Part shown: piece by piece, positions 21,560-32,046 of the stretch | Numbering within the stretch: position 1 is the stretch's first letter | Layout: every line of letters begins with the position of its first letter | Source of the DNA: Muscardinus avellanarius | Taxonomy: Eukaryota > Chordata > Mammalia > Rodentia > Gliridae | Assembly (NCBI GenBank): GCA_963383645.1 | Contig: OY726560.1 | Span: 24,158,300 to 24,222,299 of the forward strand | Direction of reading: 5' to 3' | DNA: 64,000 nt | Notes under the pieces: generated by a model | Seen by the model: the letters and a program-made list of their open reading frames with translations, nothing else | Told to the model about the DNA's origin: nothing | The model's database searches: none | Program-made: the position numbers and the translations under genes

Positions 21560-22120
21560 TGTCTTTGGATATACAATATTTTCTTTTATTTTTTAGGGAG
21601 TTTGTATATTCTTCTGTTGCCTGTGCCATTGAAATCATATCCAAGAAATCACTGCCAATTTCAATGTTGTGAGGTTTTATGACCCAGATTTTCTCCTAAA
21701 AGTTTATAGTCTTAAAATTTATATTTAGGTCTTTTATCTAGTTTGAGTTAATACTTGTATGTGGGATTAGGTAAGGGTCCAATTTTATTCTTTTCCATGT
21801 AATTATTATTTTTCAACAATATTTAGTTAAAAGATTATTATTTCGACCACCAAATCTTCGTGGAAACCTTGTCAAAAATAACTTGACAATATAGGGAAGA
21901 AGTTAGCTCTAGGCTTGTATTTAACTCCAATGGTCTATATATCTGCCTTTAGAACAGTACTTCACTGTTTCAATTATTGTAGCTTTATATGGTTTGAAAT
22001 CAGAAAATATACATCTTCTAGCTTTGTTTTTGCTTCGAGATTGTTTTGGGTATCTAGAGTCCATATTCCATATCAGGATAGATTTTTTTCTGAAAAATAA
22101 ATATATGATAGTTTCACCTA
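21560..22120 (-). repeat. Old L1 ORF2-like segment, reversed inside the ORF1-only element
   Basis: Read on the plus strand, GTTGCCTGTGCCATTGAAAT, AGTTTATAGTCTTAAAATTT, CCAATGGTCTATATATCTGC, TTATATGGTTTGAAATCAGA and CTAGCTTTGTTTTTGCTTCG follow the order of the reverse complement of L1M ORF2. Divergence is clearly higher than expected for the surrounding young element, and no poly(T) or duplication marks it as a later nested insertion. Confidence 0.7.
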
Positions 22121-22432
22121 AAAAAAAGAAAAAAATATTCTCTGGTAAGAAAGAAAGCAAAAAGAAATATTGAAATGTTATCTTTAAGTCATCAAAAGCT
22201 TGGTATCAGACAAATGAAACTGTTATGTGAGATTATCATTTTTAATTTTGGATAAATTGCTATAATACTAGATGTCAACCACTAAGCCAAGCATGGGAGG
22301 GAGGGATGGGGAGAGAATGGGGTGGGGATCGGGTGGGGGCTGACTGGGCGATGTGTGCATGTATGTCTACAAAAGTTTGTATCCCACTATGATGTATGAA
22401 TACAGTGCACCAATAAAATAAAATTAAAAAAA
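22121..22432 (+). repeat. L1 3' UTR with G-rich tract and A-rich tail
   Basis: GGGAGGGAGGGATGGGG at 22295-22311 is a quadruplex-type motif, followed by GGGGTGGGGATCGGGTGGGG. The end is ATGTGTGCATGTATGTCTAC ... CACCAATAAAATAAAATTAAAA. The AATAAA near 22412 is the likely poly(A) signal. Other copies of this 3' end occur at 28300 (plus) and at 35588, 37420, 40050, 42571, 51390 and 60300 (minus). Confidence 0.8.
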
Positions 22433-22448
22433 ACAAACTTTAAAAATA

Positions 22449-23084
22449 AACAAATGTGACAATTAAAACATATACGCATTCAACTTCGACGATTTTGGCA
22501 AGAGAATACTATTCATTTTCTCTCCACACTGGCACCTTCCCCTGATCTACTTGTGGATTCTGCAGAAGTCTTTGTTTTGGGATGTATTTAAATGCAAATT
22601 TTAAGTTTACCCACACATTTTGTTAATGATGTGAGAGTTCTGATGTATTTTATTTCTCACCTAAAAGATGGAGCAAAATGCAAATCTGAAAAATATTGAG
22701 AATTTTCTTCCTGCTTTTTAAATACTTGGAACAAGTGCCATTCTTCAAGTTGAAATGCATGGGGGGAAAATGCCTAATAGCACTTGTTCCTTGGCCTTGG
22801 CAGTTGGCATTGTATTTCTTGCAAATGAATTTCTCAGTATTAAGTTACCGAGACTATGTGCCATATAAAAGTACATGTGAAGTAACTTTCTCCAAGGGAA
22901 AGCACTTGAAAACATCGTAGACTACATAAAACACCATGTTCCAGTGGCTGAGAAGTTCATTTGGAAGTACATAGAGCCCAAAAGAAAAGAACAGGAAGAA
23001 GGCAATAGGTGGGAGGAGGAGACAGAAAGAAGTAGAGGCAGAGAAGTAAAAGAGGCAGTAATCCATCAGAGCCTCAGCTATGAC
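22449..23084. other. Non-coding sequence, nothing recognised
   Basis: Frames on both strands (22696-22920, 22854-23159) overlap and are domainless. No repeat recognised. Confidence 0.5.
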
Positions 23085-23750
23085 AGGTGTCTTAGGGTGC
23101 ACCGAGGAACAGAACCAGTAGGGAAAAATAAAGGGAGTTTATTAAACTGCTTTACATGATCAGAGCTGGATAGTCTCACAATGGCTGTCTACAGGCTGGA
23201 GAGCCAGAGAAACCAGTAACTGCTCAGTCTAAGAAGCTAGAAGCTGCTGGGAGTGGTGGCGCACACTTGTAATCCCAGCATTTGGGAGGCTGAGACAGGA
23301 GGATCGCAGTTCTAGACAGCCTCAGCTACTTAATGAGGCCCTTTGCAACTCAGTGAGACCCTGCTTCAAAATAAAGAATAAAACAATAAGGCTGGGGTTG
23401 TAGCTTGGAGTCACAATGCCCCTGGGTTCCATCCCTGGTACTGCAAAAGAAAAAAACTAAAAAATTAAAATAAAATTAAAAAGAGCTGGAAACTCTAGAA
23501 CAAATGGGACCCGTGATTCAGCCTTAGTGAGGTTAAAGGGCTGGAAGTTCTCCAGAGAGTCACTGGTGCAAGACTGAAGAACCTGGCGTCTGATGTCCAT
23601 GGGTGATAGTACTAGCCCAGCAGCAGCAGTCAAAAATTGACCTACATGACAAATGTCTCTGAACACCCTCACAGACACACCCAGAAATGGGCTTTACCAC
23701 TTTTCCAAGCATCCCTCAAGCCAGTCAAGTTGACAACCGAGATTAGCCAT
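23085..23750 (+). repeat. Old mammalian interspersed repeat split by a SINE
   Basis: TGTCTTAGGGTGCACCGAGG with AACAGAACCAGTAGG, TTTATTAAAC, CAGGCTGGAGAGCCAG, and after the SINE GTCTCTGAACACCCTCACAG, ACACACCCAGAAATGGGCTT, CAAGTTGACAACCGAGATTA. This is the order of the widespread repeat containing 'ttctccagagaaacagaacc ... cacacccagaaa ... gtcaagttgaca'. I do not assign its class. Confidence 0.65.
23246..23480 (+). mobile_element. B1-dID type SINE inserted in an older repeat
   Basis: Head GCTGGGAGTGGTGGCGCACA and right part GGCTGGGGTTGTAGCTTGGA, with an AAATTAAAATAAAATTAAAA tail. It interrupts the repeat at 23085-23750. Flank duplication is imperfect (AGCTAGAAG versus AGCTGGAAA). Confidence 0.93.
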
Positions 23751-24131
23751 AACATGCAGCATCTGGGTTAGGCATTAGGAATATCTGACAGATGAAGAGC
23801 TGGACTTTAATCATCAGACTAGGAGACCAAATCAAAGGTTCTGTGATTTTCAAAGTACCAGCAAAGCTACTCACATAAAACATATTATAACCCCTGTGAT
23901 AGATTTTCTTAAGTGGCCATAATTCCTCCCATCCCAATATGCAAACCATAAGACTTTGTCACAAGTAGTACAGTCTAAATAATTCTCACATGGCCTCTGG
24001 GCTTGGCCAGGTGCATGTTTTGGCAAATGGGACTTCAGTACCTGTGGCACCAGACACCAGACAAGTGTTTGTGAGAAGGGACTGCTGTGACACCTGGTCT
24101 AAGCTTGTAGAAGGCAAGTGACTATTTGTTT
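23751..24131. other. Non-coding sequence, nothing recognised
   Basis: No gene or named repeat that I can support. Confidence 0.5.
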
Positions 24132-24520
24132 CCTATTGATGCTATAGCAAATTAGGATAAATTCAGTACCTTAACACAACACAAATCTGACAGTGTGCAA
24201 GCTCAGAAGTGTAAAATGAGTCAGCAAGTCTGACTTCTGCCTTTTCCCCCTTCTAGGAGTGGTGGATTACTCCTTGGCTGTGGCCCCTTTCTACTACTGC
24301 TCTGACAGTGACTTTCTAACATTACATCTCCTCTGACTAAGGTTTTCTTTTGCCTCAATATTACATGGGGCAAGGAAGGTCTGCCTTCTCAAGATCCTTC
24401 TCAAGATCAGAGTTCCATTTGTCATGTTAAGTAACATATTCACATTCACAAATTTTGAGGATTACACAAATTTGTGGACATCTTCAGGGAACAATTTTCT
24501 GTTTCCTACTGAGGTCAAGA
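24132..24520 (-). mobile_element. MLT1-type MaLR LTR, reverse
   Basis: TGATGCTATAGCAAATTAGG, CACAACACAAATCTGACAGT, CCTTGGCTGTGGCCCCTTTC, TAACATATTCACATTCACAA and TGTGGACATCTTCAGGGAAC appear in the order of a reversed MLT1-like LTR (ccataacaaattaccacaaa ... ccttggcttgtggcccc ... aacatattcacaggtt ... ggacatcttt). Heavily diverged. Confidence 0.65.
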
Positions 24521-26429
24521 ATAAGAGAAACAAAGGTCTCAACCCAGAGCTACCACAATGCTCTTTATTTGTGAATAAAGATGTCTTGTCTTCTCTAGAA
24601 TATCCTGGAATACAGTAAGTTTAGTTGTGAAACCAGGAAAAAAATAAACCAAACCAAAGAACAAAACCCCACCCAGTGATCCCACATGTCCTACAAAATT
24701 ACAATAAATAATAGGTCATTGATTTTTTTTAATTTCTTAAGTTTTGGGGTAGTGGGCCATATAACTCTTAAACTATAATTTATATACGTTATTTTCACAA
24801 TAATTATGTCAATCTTTTGAAATACAGAAATTTTACATCCTGATTGGCAAGGGTAAAATTTTAAAGAGGGAGAACTTCCACATGTAGTTCTCCTCATGGT
24901 ATGAGAATTCATAACTTTCTTATATTGTATCACATTCAATGTTTTTTTCTAACCTACCTCCAAATACCACCTTTGCTTTGGAAAAGTTAAGAAGTCAGAG
25001 ATGGACAGGACTTTTAATTTAACATGCAAGTTGATTCTCTAGTCAACATGATTGCTTCTCTCAATCTTCCTGTTTCTTTTCTGGATATAATTTTAAATAC
25101 TAAGAGGTATCTGTGGCCCATATTATTGTCATTGGAAATTGCTCCAGTTCCTCTTTTCCTGATATTGCAAATGCTTGATAATATTTTCTTATTCTCTTAT
25201 TCATCTTGGAATCATAGGATGGTCTAAGCCACAGTCTGTGTGGTATTTTTATATCCAGAAGACATTTATGAGCTACACTGCTCCAACTAAATCATCATCT
25301 GTCATCTGAAATTTGTTAAGCATGAGCCTCTGTATTGGGCTCTGTGGAATGCCTTGCAAATCAAGTTAAAAAGACAGAGCTGCAGCGCTTCAAGAAGTTC
25401 AATAAAATTTAATTCAACAGGCTCATTGGGGGAACAATAAAAGGCCTCCTTGGTCCTTCATTAACTCAGATCTTAAACTGTTGATTTGCAGCTCAAGCTC
25501 CTGACTTTGAAGATTATTATTTTGCCTTCCAGGTCATCTCCCTCTTGGAACTTTAATGTCAATCTCATTGTCTTGGAAACTGGAAAAACCTGAAGTTGAT
25601 CATGCTTAATTACACTCTTCTATTGTACAGCGTTTGGGTAATAAACTGAGAGAAGAGTATGCTCTATTTCTCCAAAGTTTCTTTGATGAGTATGGATGGT
25701 TGACTGATTGATACATTCTTCTTTGTATCACATCCCCCAGCTTGCTTGAGATTTCTCCCTCTGTGTTCATGTGGCAGTTTTAAACGATATACACAAACTA
25801 TCTGAAACTTTATACTCTGAGAGATAGTTGTCCTTTCTTTGTGTCTAAGCTGGTTTTAGTCACTGCCTTGTAAAATACAGAGTGCTAAAGACGTGATGGT
25901 GCATACCTTCTGGGACTAAATCTGCAAACTTGGTATTGCAGAACTCTTGCTCCTGCAAACTGGGGCAAGGCAGCCACCATGTGAGCACACCCAAAACCAC
26001 CATGCTTCAAAGGCCAGGTGTAGACCTTCTAGCCCACAGCCCTAGCTGCACTTCAAAGTACCACTCATCCAGTGCGCCTTCCTGGACGTCCTGCCAGTAG
26101 GTTCATCAGATTCCTGTAGCCCCAATTTCCATTTGTCTGCGACTGCTGGAGACAGTCTAACTCCCACTACTCAGATAAGCCTCCCCCCAGTGCTTGTCCT
26201 GCAATGTCATGGGCAAACAGAATGGTCGGTATCTTATGCTTTTTTGTTGTGAATTAATTCATAATACAGCAGTAATAACAAGAAGAGTCTCAAAAAGAAA
26301 AGCTTGAACGGATGTCTAGCTCTATCTAAACTCATTTCCCAATCAACCATGACCTCTGGAGAAAATACTGAACTCTTGTTTAGGTTCAGTGACCTGTTTT
26401 GTAGGGGAGGGAGCTTGTCAAGAAGAGGA
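24521..26429. other. Non-coding sequence, no gene seen
   Basis: AT-rich at 24.6-25.3 kb. A moderately GC-rich stretch at 25890-26240 (CCACCATGTGAGCACACCCA and around) may be an unassigned LTR. No splice-bounded coding frame. Confidence 0.45.
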
Positions 26430-26600
26430 TGGAAACTGTGAAGAATCTAGGATTCAAGATAAAGTATTGCCACTAATTGTTCTCTGAGTTTTTTCCAATC
26501 ACTGTCTTTTTAGGACATAGTTTCCTCATCTGTAAAACAAAGAATTTGGACTGAACAAAATTGTGATCTCTTCTATATCTTAAAATTTTTAACTTCTAAT
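26430..26600 (+). repeat. MIR relic
   Basis: TTCTCTGAGTTTTTTCCAAT, then ATAGTTTCCTCATCTGTAAA, ACAAAGAATTTGGACTG and ATGATCTCTT-like text, the typical MIR 3' half. Confidence 0.75.
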
Positions 26601-27463
26601 GCTTTTGGAGAACACAAAATGAACAAGTCAATAAAATAAATTGATATGTAATGTCTCCCAGAAGAAAGCAATTTCCAAATGCAATGGTTCACCTAAAAAT
26701 TTGTAGAAAGTTCTGTCCAAAAGTAGTAAAGAACTAGATTGCAGGTTTAGAAAATGATAAAGCTGCCTTAAAGGTTTTTATTGAACTGAAAACAGTGAGT
26801 TTTAAAAAGATGATTATGATTAGACAAAGCTTTTCCAATTCTACTGTGATTCACTCAGGAATCATGTTACCTGTTATTTGAAATTATTTCAATTTGATGT
26901 TTACTTAAATTATTCATCATAAGAAACATAGTTATTCTATTTCTTACTCATAAAACACTTGAGCCCTCTATTTTCAGGTTATTTCTACTTTCTTCTGAAC
27001 ATGATCCTCTTCTTCAGGAGTGAGATAACAGAATGTGTGAATACAGACTTGCCCCCACACTCTGAGGGTGTAGAAGAAGAAGCCTTTTGCAATTTTAATA
27101 CTGGGGATTTTTGTAATATATAGAACTGCATGTTATAATAAATAGCATTATTTTGTAATAAAAACAATAAATACTTAAATAGTCTTAGTAAAGAGCTGAA
27201 ATCAGGATGGGTGTTCATGATTTCAGTCATTCTTATGACCACATTCAAATTTCATAGGTCATTTTTGTTTACCTGATTTTATTGTTACCTAATTTTCTCT
27301 TACTGTCTGTGTGGTCTAATCAGAGCTTGGTTGGAAATTGCTGTTTGATTTAAAGATGTATTCTGTGGTCTTAAGATGTCTACCAAAGGTCAGGTTGGCA
27401 CAGAAGAGGACATCATTAAATCTGAGTCGGGTAAGGTTATTTGAGATGGGCTGAGAGCTAGCA
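26601..27463. other. Non-coding sequence, nothing recognised
   Basis: AT-rich. The minus-strand frame at 26985-27248 has no recognisable domain. Confidence 0.5.
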
Positions 27464-27469
27464 GAGTTA

Positions 27470-27476
<7 letters not shown>

Positions 27477-27513
<37 letters not shown>

Positions 27514-27693
27514 TGTGTGTGTGTGATACTGGGGTTCCTGGTAGCCCTTTACCTCCGGGCTACACTCCCAGACCTATTTTATATTTTTGAAACAGGGTCT
27601 TTACGTCAGCATGGCTGGCTTCAAACCTGCGCGATCCTCCTGTCTCTGCCTCCCAAGCGCGGGGATTACAAGCGTGCGCCACCACGCCGGGTT
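27477..27693 (-). mobile_element. B1-dID type SINE, young subfamily, reverse
   Basis: Poly-T then (GT)n tail, TACTGGGGTTCCTGGTAGCC, and a well-preserved B1 head (AAGCGCGGGGATTACAAGCG, TGCGCCACCACGCC). CpGs are retained. AGAGTTAGGATTT at 27464-27476 and 27695-27707 is a perfect 13-bp duplication. Confidence 0.96.
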
Positions 27694-27994
27694 TAGAGTT
27701 AGGATTTTAACCCTGTTTTCGCATCCTTAACCCAAGTTGTCAGCTCTGTATCAAGCTTCTTCTCTGACTCCCTATACCTATACCCATTGTCCCGGCCTAT
27801 ATTAAATCACACCTAGTTTCTTTGCTGGATGTTTATGACTGAGGCAGGGAAGATTATATTAATACTAATATTTTAACTCTGTCACTGAAACTGATACTTA
27901 ACACTAACTGAGCACTCATGCCAGGTTCTTTAAAAACAGGGAGATCATAGGACCCACCACTAAAACAGGGATACCTCTTAAAAACTGTATGGGG

Positions 27995-28190
27995 AGGCTC
28001 CGCCTCCCAAGCACGCTTGTAATCCCCGTGCTTGGGAGGCGGAGACATGAGGATCCTGCAGGTTCGAAGCCAGCCACGCTGGCTTAAGAGACCCTGTTTC
28101 CAAGTTTAAAAAGTATAAAAATGGGTCTGTGAGTGTAGCCTGGAGGTATAAGGGTTTCCAAGAACCTCAGTACCACCAAAAAAAAAAAAA
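27995..28190 (+). mobile_element. B1-dID type SINE with fold-back 5' end
   Basis: Young-type body (TCCCCGTGCTTGGGAGGCGG ... GCTGGCTTAAGAGACCCTG ... GGGTTTCCAAGAACCTCAG). The usual GCCGGGCGTGGTGG head is replaced by the reverse complement of the element's own sequence: 27998-28015 pairs perfectly with 28027-28044. ACTGTATGGGG at 27984-27994 and 28269-28279 is the duplication, so the fold-back was present at insertion or formed within the integration event. Confidence 0.9.
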
Positions 28191-28215
28191 AAAGAAGAAG
28201 AAGAAGAAGAAGAAG

Positions 28216-28247
<32 letters not shown>

Positions 28248-28265
28248 GAAGAAAAAGAAGAAGAA
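28191..28265. repeat. (AAG)n microsatellite in SINE tail
   Basis: About 20 AAG units with one TAG and one AAAAAG interruption, grown from the poly(A) of the SINE at 27995. It creates a spurious Leu/Ser-rich minus-strand frame. Confidence 0.95.
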
Positions 28266-28299
28266 AATACTGTATGGGGTACAATTGACATGCAATAAA

Positions 28300-28545
28300 C
28301 CTATATATTACAGTTAGAATAGTGGAAGTGACTTGTGGGAGGATCTGAGGAGAATAAAGGAGGCTTGAGAAAGGGAATGGTTCAAATAAGGATATGTTCA
28401 TACATGAATGTATTACTACCAGGGAGGCAGGAGGGGAGAGTCCAGGGGAGGAGATGGAGGCATACACCAAGTGATGTGTCTGTGCATCACTTTGAGTCTC
28501 ACTAAGATGTAAAACTACAATGTATCAATCAAAGCATAAAAATAT
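28300..28545 (+). repeat. L1 3' end, older copy of the local L1 lineage
   Basis: GGGAGGCAGGAGGGGAGAGT, GATGTGTCTGTGCATCACTT and ACTAAGATGTAAAACTACAA parallel the 3' end of the element at 22121-22432. Confidence 0.65.
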
Positions 28546-28985
28546 ACAATGTGATGCATGTTGGCAGACATATTCACTCATGCAGCCATCACCACAATCA
28601 AGGTAGCAAACATTTCTATCACTTCTGAAGGTTTCCTCTTTGCAGTCCCACCTACCACCCAACCCAGCTCCCAGGCAACCCCTGGTCTGCTCTCTGTCAC
28701 TGTGGATTAGTTTGCATTTCCCAAGAATGTGTATGGATGGAATTGTTAGCTCTCTCTTGTCAGTCTTAATTCATTCAACACGGTTATGAACACGAAGAGT
28801 TCATCCTTTATGTGTAACTGGGTATTATGCCATTGTGTGGATGTGCCATATTGCATTTGCTCATTCATTCATTCATTCATTCATCTGATGATGATGATGA
28901 TGATGATGATGGGTACTGGCATTTTTTCAGGGTTTTAGTTATTACCAATAAAGCTGCTATGAACATTTATATGAAAAAAGGTGAT
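28546..28985 (-). repeat. Old L1M fragment with CATT and ATG microsatellites
   Basis: ATGCAGCCATCACCACAATC, TTCATCCTTTATGTGTAACT, GGGTATTATGCCATTGTGTG and ATTACCAATAAAGCTGCTAT match the reversed L1M phrases 'tgctgagtagtattccattgt' and 'acaaataaagctgctatgaac'. (CATT)n at about 28863-28883 and (ATG)n at about 28886-28911 lie inside. Confidence 0.7.
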
Positions 28986-29059
28986 TTTTTTGGGCAGGTA
29001 GAAAAGGGTATACTCTTCACTCTATTAAAGAGTTTCTCTCTCAACCTAGGTCTTAGCAG

Positions 29060-29400
29060 AAGCCATTCTTTATGCCTGGACCCTCTCCTTTGAATGCCTG
29101 GTCCATGCTTTCTTCCACTACCACCTGATAATCTCCACCTAACTCTTCATGTCTAGCATAGGTCTCGCTTCCTTACAGAATTGCTTTCGTGGCCATCAGC
29201 AATGGGTTCCTCTACCTACTTCCTGGCATAGCATGCTATGCTTAGCCTTATAGGAATTACCCCTTATAACTGTTTTTTACATGTTTGCCTCTCTCAGGAG
29301 CTTTTTTGACAGCAGAAATGTCTCTTATTGTAATTATCCCAGAATTTATATTGTCTTGTGAATGTATGTTAAGGGATTGAATAAATAAACAAATAAATGA
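29060..29400 (-). repeat. L2 3' end, reverse
   Basis: CCTGGTCCATGCTTTCTTCC, CAGCAGAAATGTCTCTTATT and GGATTGAATAAATAAACAAA follow the order of reversed L2 (gaatgctcttcc ... ggacagggactttgtct ... gaataaatgaatgaat). Confidence 0.55.
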
Positions 29401-29439
29401 AAAGTAAAGAGTAAGACCCATGATAAGCATAAAAGAAAT

Positions 29440-29580
29440 TGAAAATGTTCTATAATTTTATTATGGAGATGGTTATATAACTGTGATATACTAAAAATCA
29501 CTGAATTATACAAGTTAAATGAATGAATTGAATGGTATCTGAATTGTATCTCAATAAGATGATTTATAAAAGTAAAATTG
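29440..29580 (+). repeat. L1ME-like 3' end
   Basis: GGAGATGGTTATATAACTGT, ATACTAAAAATCACTGAATT, TATACAAGTTAAATGAATGA and TGTATCTCAATAAGATG match the familiar old L1 end ('aaaaaccactgaattgtacactttaaatgggtgaatt ... tatctcaataaa'). Confidence 0.8.
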
Positions 29581-29599
29581 CATAAAAGAAGAATATATT

Positions 29600-30114
29600 A
29601 CACAAGCTGGAAAGAGTTTTTTAACATCTCAGCATTAACTCTAAATGAGTTGAAAGACTGAACAGCAGAAATCGACTTACCATCCACAGCCTTTATACCA
29701 ATATTGTCTTACATGATTCATTTACTTACTTATTTATTCATTTTTGCTACCAATCTTCAAAGCATGTTAAGAGTACATTTCTAACTGCTTTTGTGTAACT
29801 TTCCTGCTGTGAGTAGCAATCTAATCTAGAATGGATAGCATAATAAACTAGGAGCAAAGCAGAGTTCATTTCATACTTGGAATCATCGCTCTCCAGGAGA
29901 TCTGATGCAAATCTGCACTGTGGCTGCTTGCATTGTGAAGGATAAGTAAGGATTAACTGGGATTGTGATATTGAGGAGGGCACTTTACATGATTTTGTCT
30001 GAGCTGTAGGAGTTGTAATCTAGAAAGAGGTGGAAAGATTAATCAAGATCGTCATGGGAGAAGGGCATGTCTCACAGTACATGACTAGACAGGTAAATCA
30101 GAGAAAGACCTAGA
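29600..30114. other. Non-coding sequence, nothing recognised
   Basis: The minus-strand frame 29747-29983 is short and domainless. Confidence 0.5.
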
Positions 30115-30205
30115 GCCTCCCTAAGTTGCAGAGGCTGACTTCAGACCTATGATCCCCCTGTCTGAGCCTCCCAAGTACTGGAATTACAGGCTATGCAAAC
30201 ATGCA
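30115..30205 (-). mobile_element. Truncated old B1-type SINE, reverse
   Basis: CCCTAAGTTGCAGAGGCTGA, CCCCCTGTCTGAGCCTCCCA and GTACTGGAATTACAGGCTAT correspond to the reversed B1 half only. Confidence 0.75.
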
Positions 30206-31289
30206 AGGCTGGGTCTTGTCTTTTTACTGGAGAATCTCTACCTTTATATGGAAGTATTTAGTACACCTTTATGTTATTTAATTGCTGAATCCTAATGGAG
30301 ACCATATCCACTCCACTATTTCCATTTTCTTTTCCACTTTCTCTTTCCATATACCTTGCCCTACAAATTCTAGATACTTTAGAAACTTGTATTTCCAACT
30401 TCTGCCTCATTAGCTTAGTGAGATTACTGCCTGACTCTGTATGGGCTTTTTCCTTCTAAGCGGCAGGAAGCGAGTTGAGTCTCAGTGCTCATAATATGAG
30501 CATGGTCCCTATCTTGTGTGTTTACCTCCTTTTAAGGATTATACTACTGGTCTACCTGCTGTTCATTTTCTGAAAAATTTGCCTCACATATTTTATCTGT
30601 TTTAATTTGTATCTTCTTAAAATTTCCAACTTATAGATACTTTTCATGGAAGAACAAGTGTAATATGGTTATTCCACTATGTCTAGAAGGAGAAGCACCC
30701 AAACAATTGACCTTTAAAACTAAACACAAAAACAAAAATACCATTGACCACAGTGGAGCCAGACTGCTTAACAGACATGTTGTTTTTGTAGATAATTCTC
30801 AAATAACTTCTATTGCTGAATTACCTGAATATCTTTAAATAGTTATTTAACCCTTTTGGCTAACTAAAATTCTAGCCAGAGACAAAAAAGAAAGATGTGC
30901 TGTATAAGTTATAGGAAATGGATATTGTATAACAACGCTTACACGAGTATGGTACTTCACTCCTTACAAATTCCTGTACTTTTTTTTTCAGAACTATGTT
31001 GCTTATAAGGTACAGAAACCTAACTCAAAGTAAACTAAAAGCATAAAAGAAACATGTATTGCCTTGTACCACTCACATATCAGGATACTTAGATCCAGTT
31101 ATACAATTGAGAAACTGTCTTTTTCAATTTCTTGACTCTCCTTACCCCTATGTTAGCCTCATTGGCTGGAAGTCTGATATTAGCAGTTCTTGGCTTATAT
31201 GCTGCTAGACAAAACCATTAGAAAAACCAGAAAAAAAAGAAAGATTCTCAACCAGTCATCAAATAATAACTGAGAACTTGAAATATAAG
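30206..31289. other. Non-coding sequence, nothing recognised
   Basis: AT-rich with no gene and no confident repeat. Confidence 0.5.
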
Positions 31290-31800
31290 GGATATGGGAT
31301 ATGTATGATAGTAAAGTAGATCATCAGTGCCCTTGATCTCAAAGAACTTACTTTCTGGTGATGTAAGTGATACAGTAAAGAAGGGGACAAATGACATAAA
31401 TTAGGACCTATAAGTAATAAAAGTATAAAATAGAATAGTGCAGTTGAGAGTAAATAAGATGCTACTGTTTTTTGGTCATCCAGGAAGGCTAATCTGTGTA
31501 GGGGCAGTTAACCAAAGACATACATTATTATGAGCAAAAGGCAGCTAGAGACTGATCTAGAAGAAAAGCTTTGTAAAGAGAAGAACAGGAAGTGCATGGT
31601 ACCTGAGGTGGGAACAAGCATAGCCTATTTGAGTTACAAAGCAAAGTGAACAGAGAGAAATAGCAGATGATGAGATTAGTGAGATAGGCAGGAATCTGAT
31701 GTAATGGTTTTATGGGCATAGTAAGAAGCCTGGCTTTGATCTTGATTATAATGAAAGTTATTGCAAGACAGCCAAGGAAAATGATGTGACTCTTTAGAAT
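31290..31800 (+). repeat. L2 (LINE-2) relic
   Basis: TGATCTCAAAGAACTTACTT, CATCCAGGAAGGCTAATCTG, GAACAGGAAGTGCATGGTAC, CTGAGGTGGGAACAAGCATA, GAGTTACAAAGCAAAGTGAA and AGAAGCCTGGCTTTGATCTT follow the L2 3' order (ggaaggcc, agtgcaaaggccctgaggtgggaa, ggaacagaaagaaggccagtg, aaggagtttggattttatt). Minus-strand frames here are shadows. Confidence 0.8.
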
Positions 31801-32046
31801 GATCATTGAGAAGACAGAGTTCTCAGTCTGGACTGAATGATGTACTCAGTCCTCAATAAATCAATCTGGTCAGGCCAGTGCAATATTGCCTGGTTCATCT
31901 CAGGTTTCCCTACTTTTGAGTAAAACCCCATCTGAATGATGTGAAGTAAAAGTAGAAGTGGGGTGATGCTTTCATATTGAGGTGTGATTTCCAGAAGGGT
32001 CAATGCATGCTGGGCAGATACAAACATCAAAAGCATGTGTGTGCTC

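Larger units (their letters stand above)
19668..22432 (+). mobile_element. ORF1-only LINE-1 (HAL1-like chimera), 2.77 kb
   Basis: Insertion limits are fixed by a perfect 16-bp direct repeat (ACAAACTTTAAAAATA) at 19652-19667 and 22433-22448. The order is CpG-rich L1 5' UTR starting GGACTTCCGGGAAGATGGCG, intact ORF1 (20461-21378), about 0.2 kb unassigned, a stretch resembling reverse-oriented old L1 ORF2 (about 21590-22100), then an L1 3' UTR with a G-rich tract and an A-rich tail. Sense ORF2 (endonuclease and reverse transcriptase) is entirely missing, so movement required ORF2 protein in trans. HAL1 families are known ORF1-only L1 derivatives in several mammals. Whether this copy belongs to one or is a single rearranged insertion cannot be told from one copy. 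Confidence 0.85.

Noticed and set aside
21379..22432. Sense ORF2 remnant downstream of L1 ORF1
   Set aside because: No endonuclease or reverse-transcriptase motif is readable on plus. The L1-like similarity there is in reverse orientation.
28084..28470. 128-codon minus frame with poly-Leu
   Set aside because: Translation of the (AAG)n SINE tail and SINE sequence.
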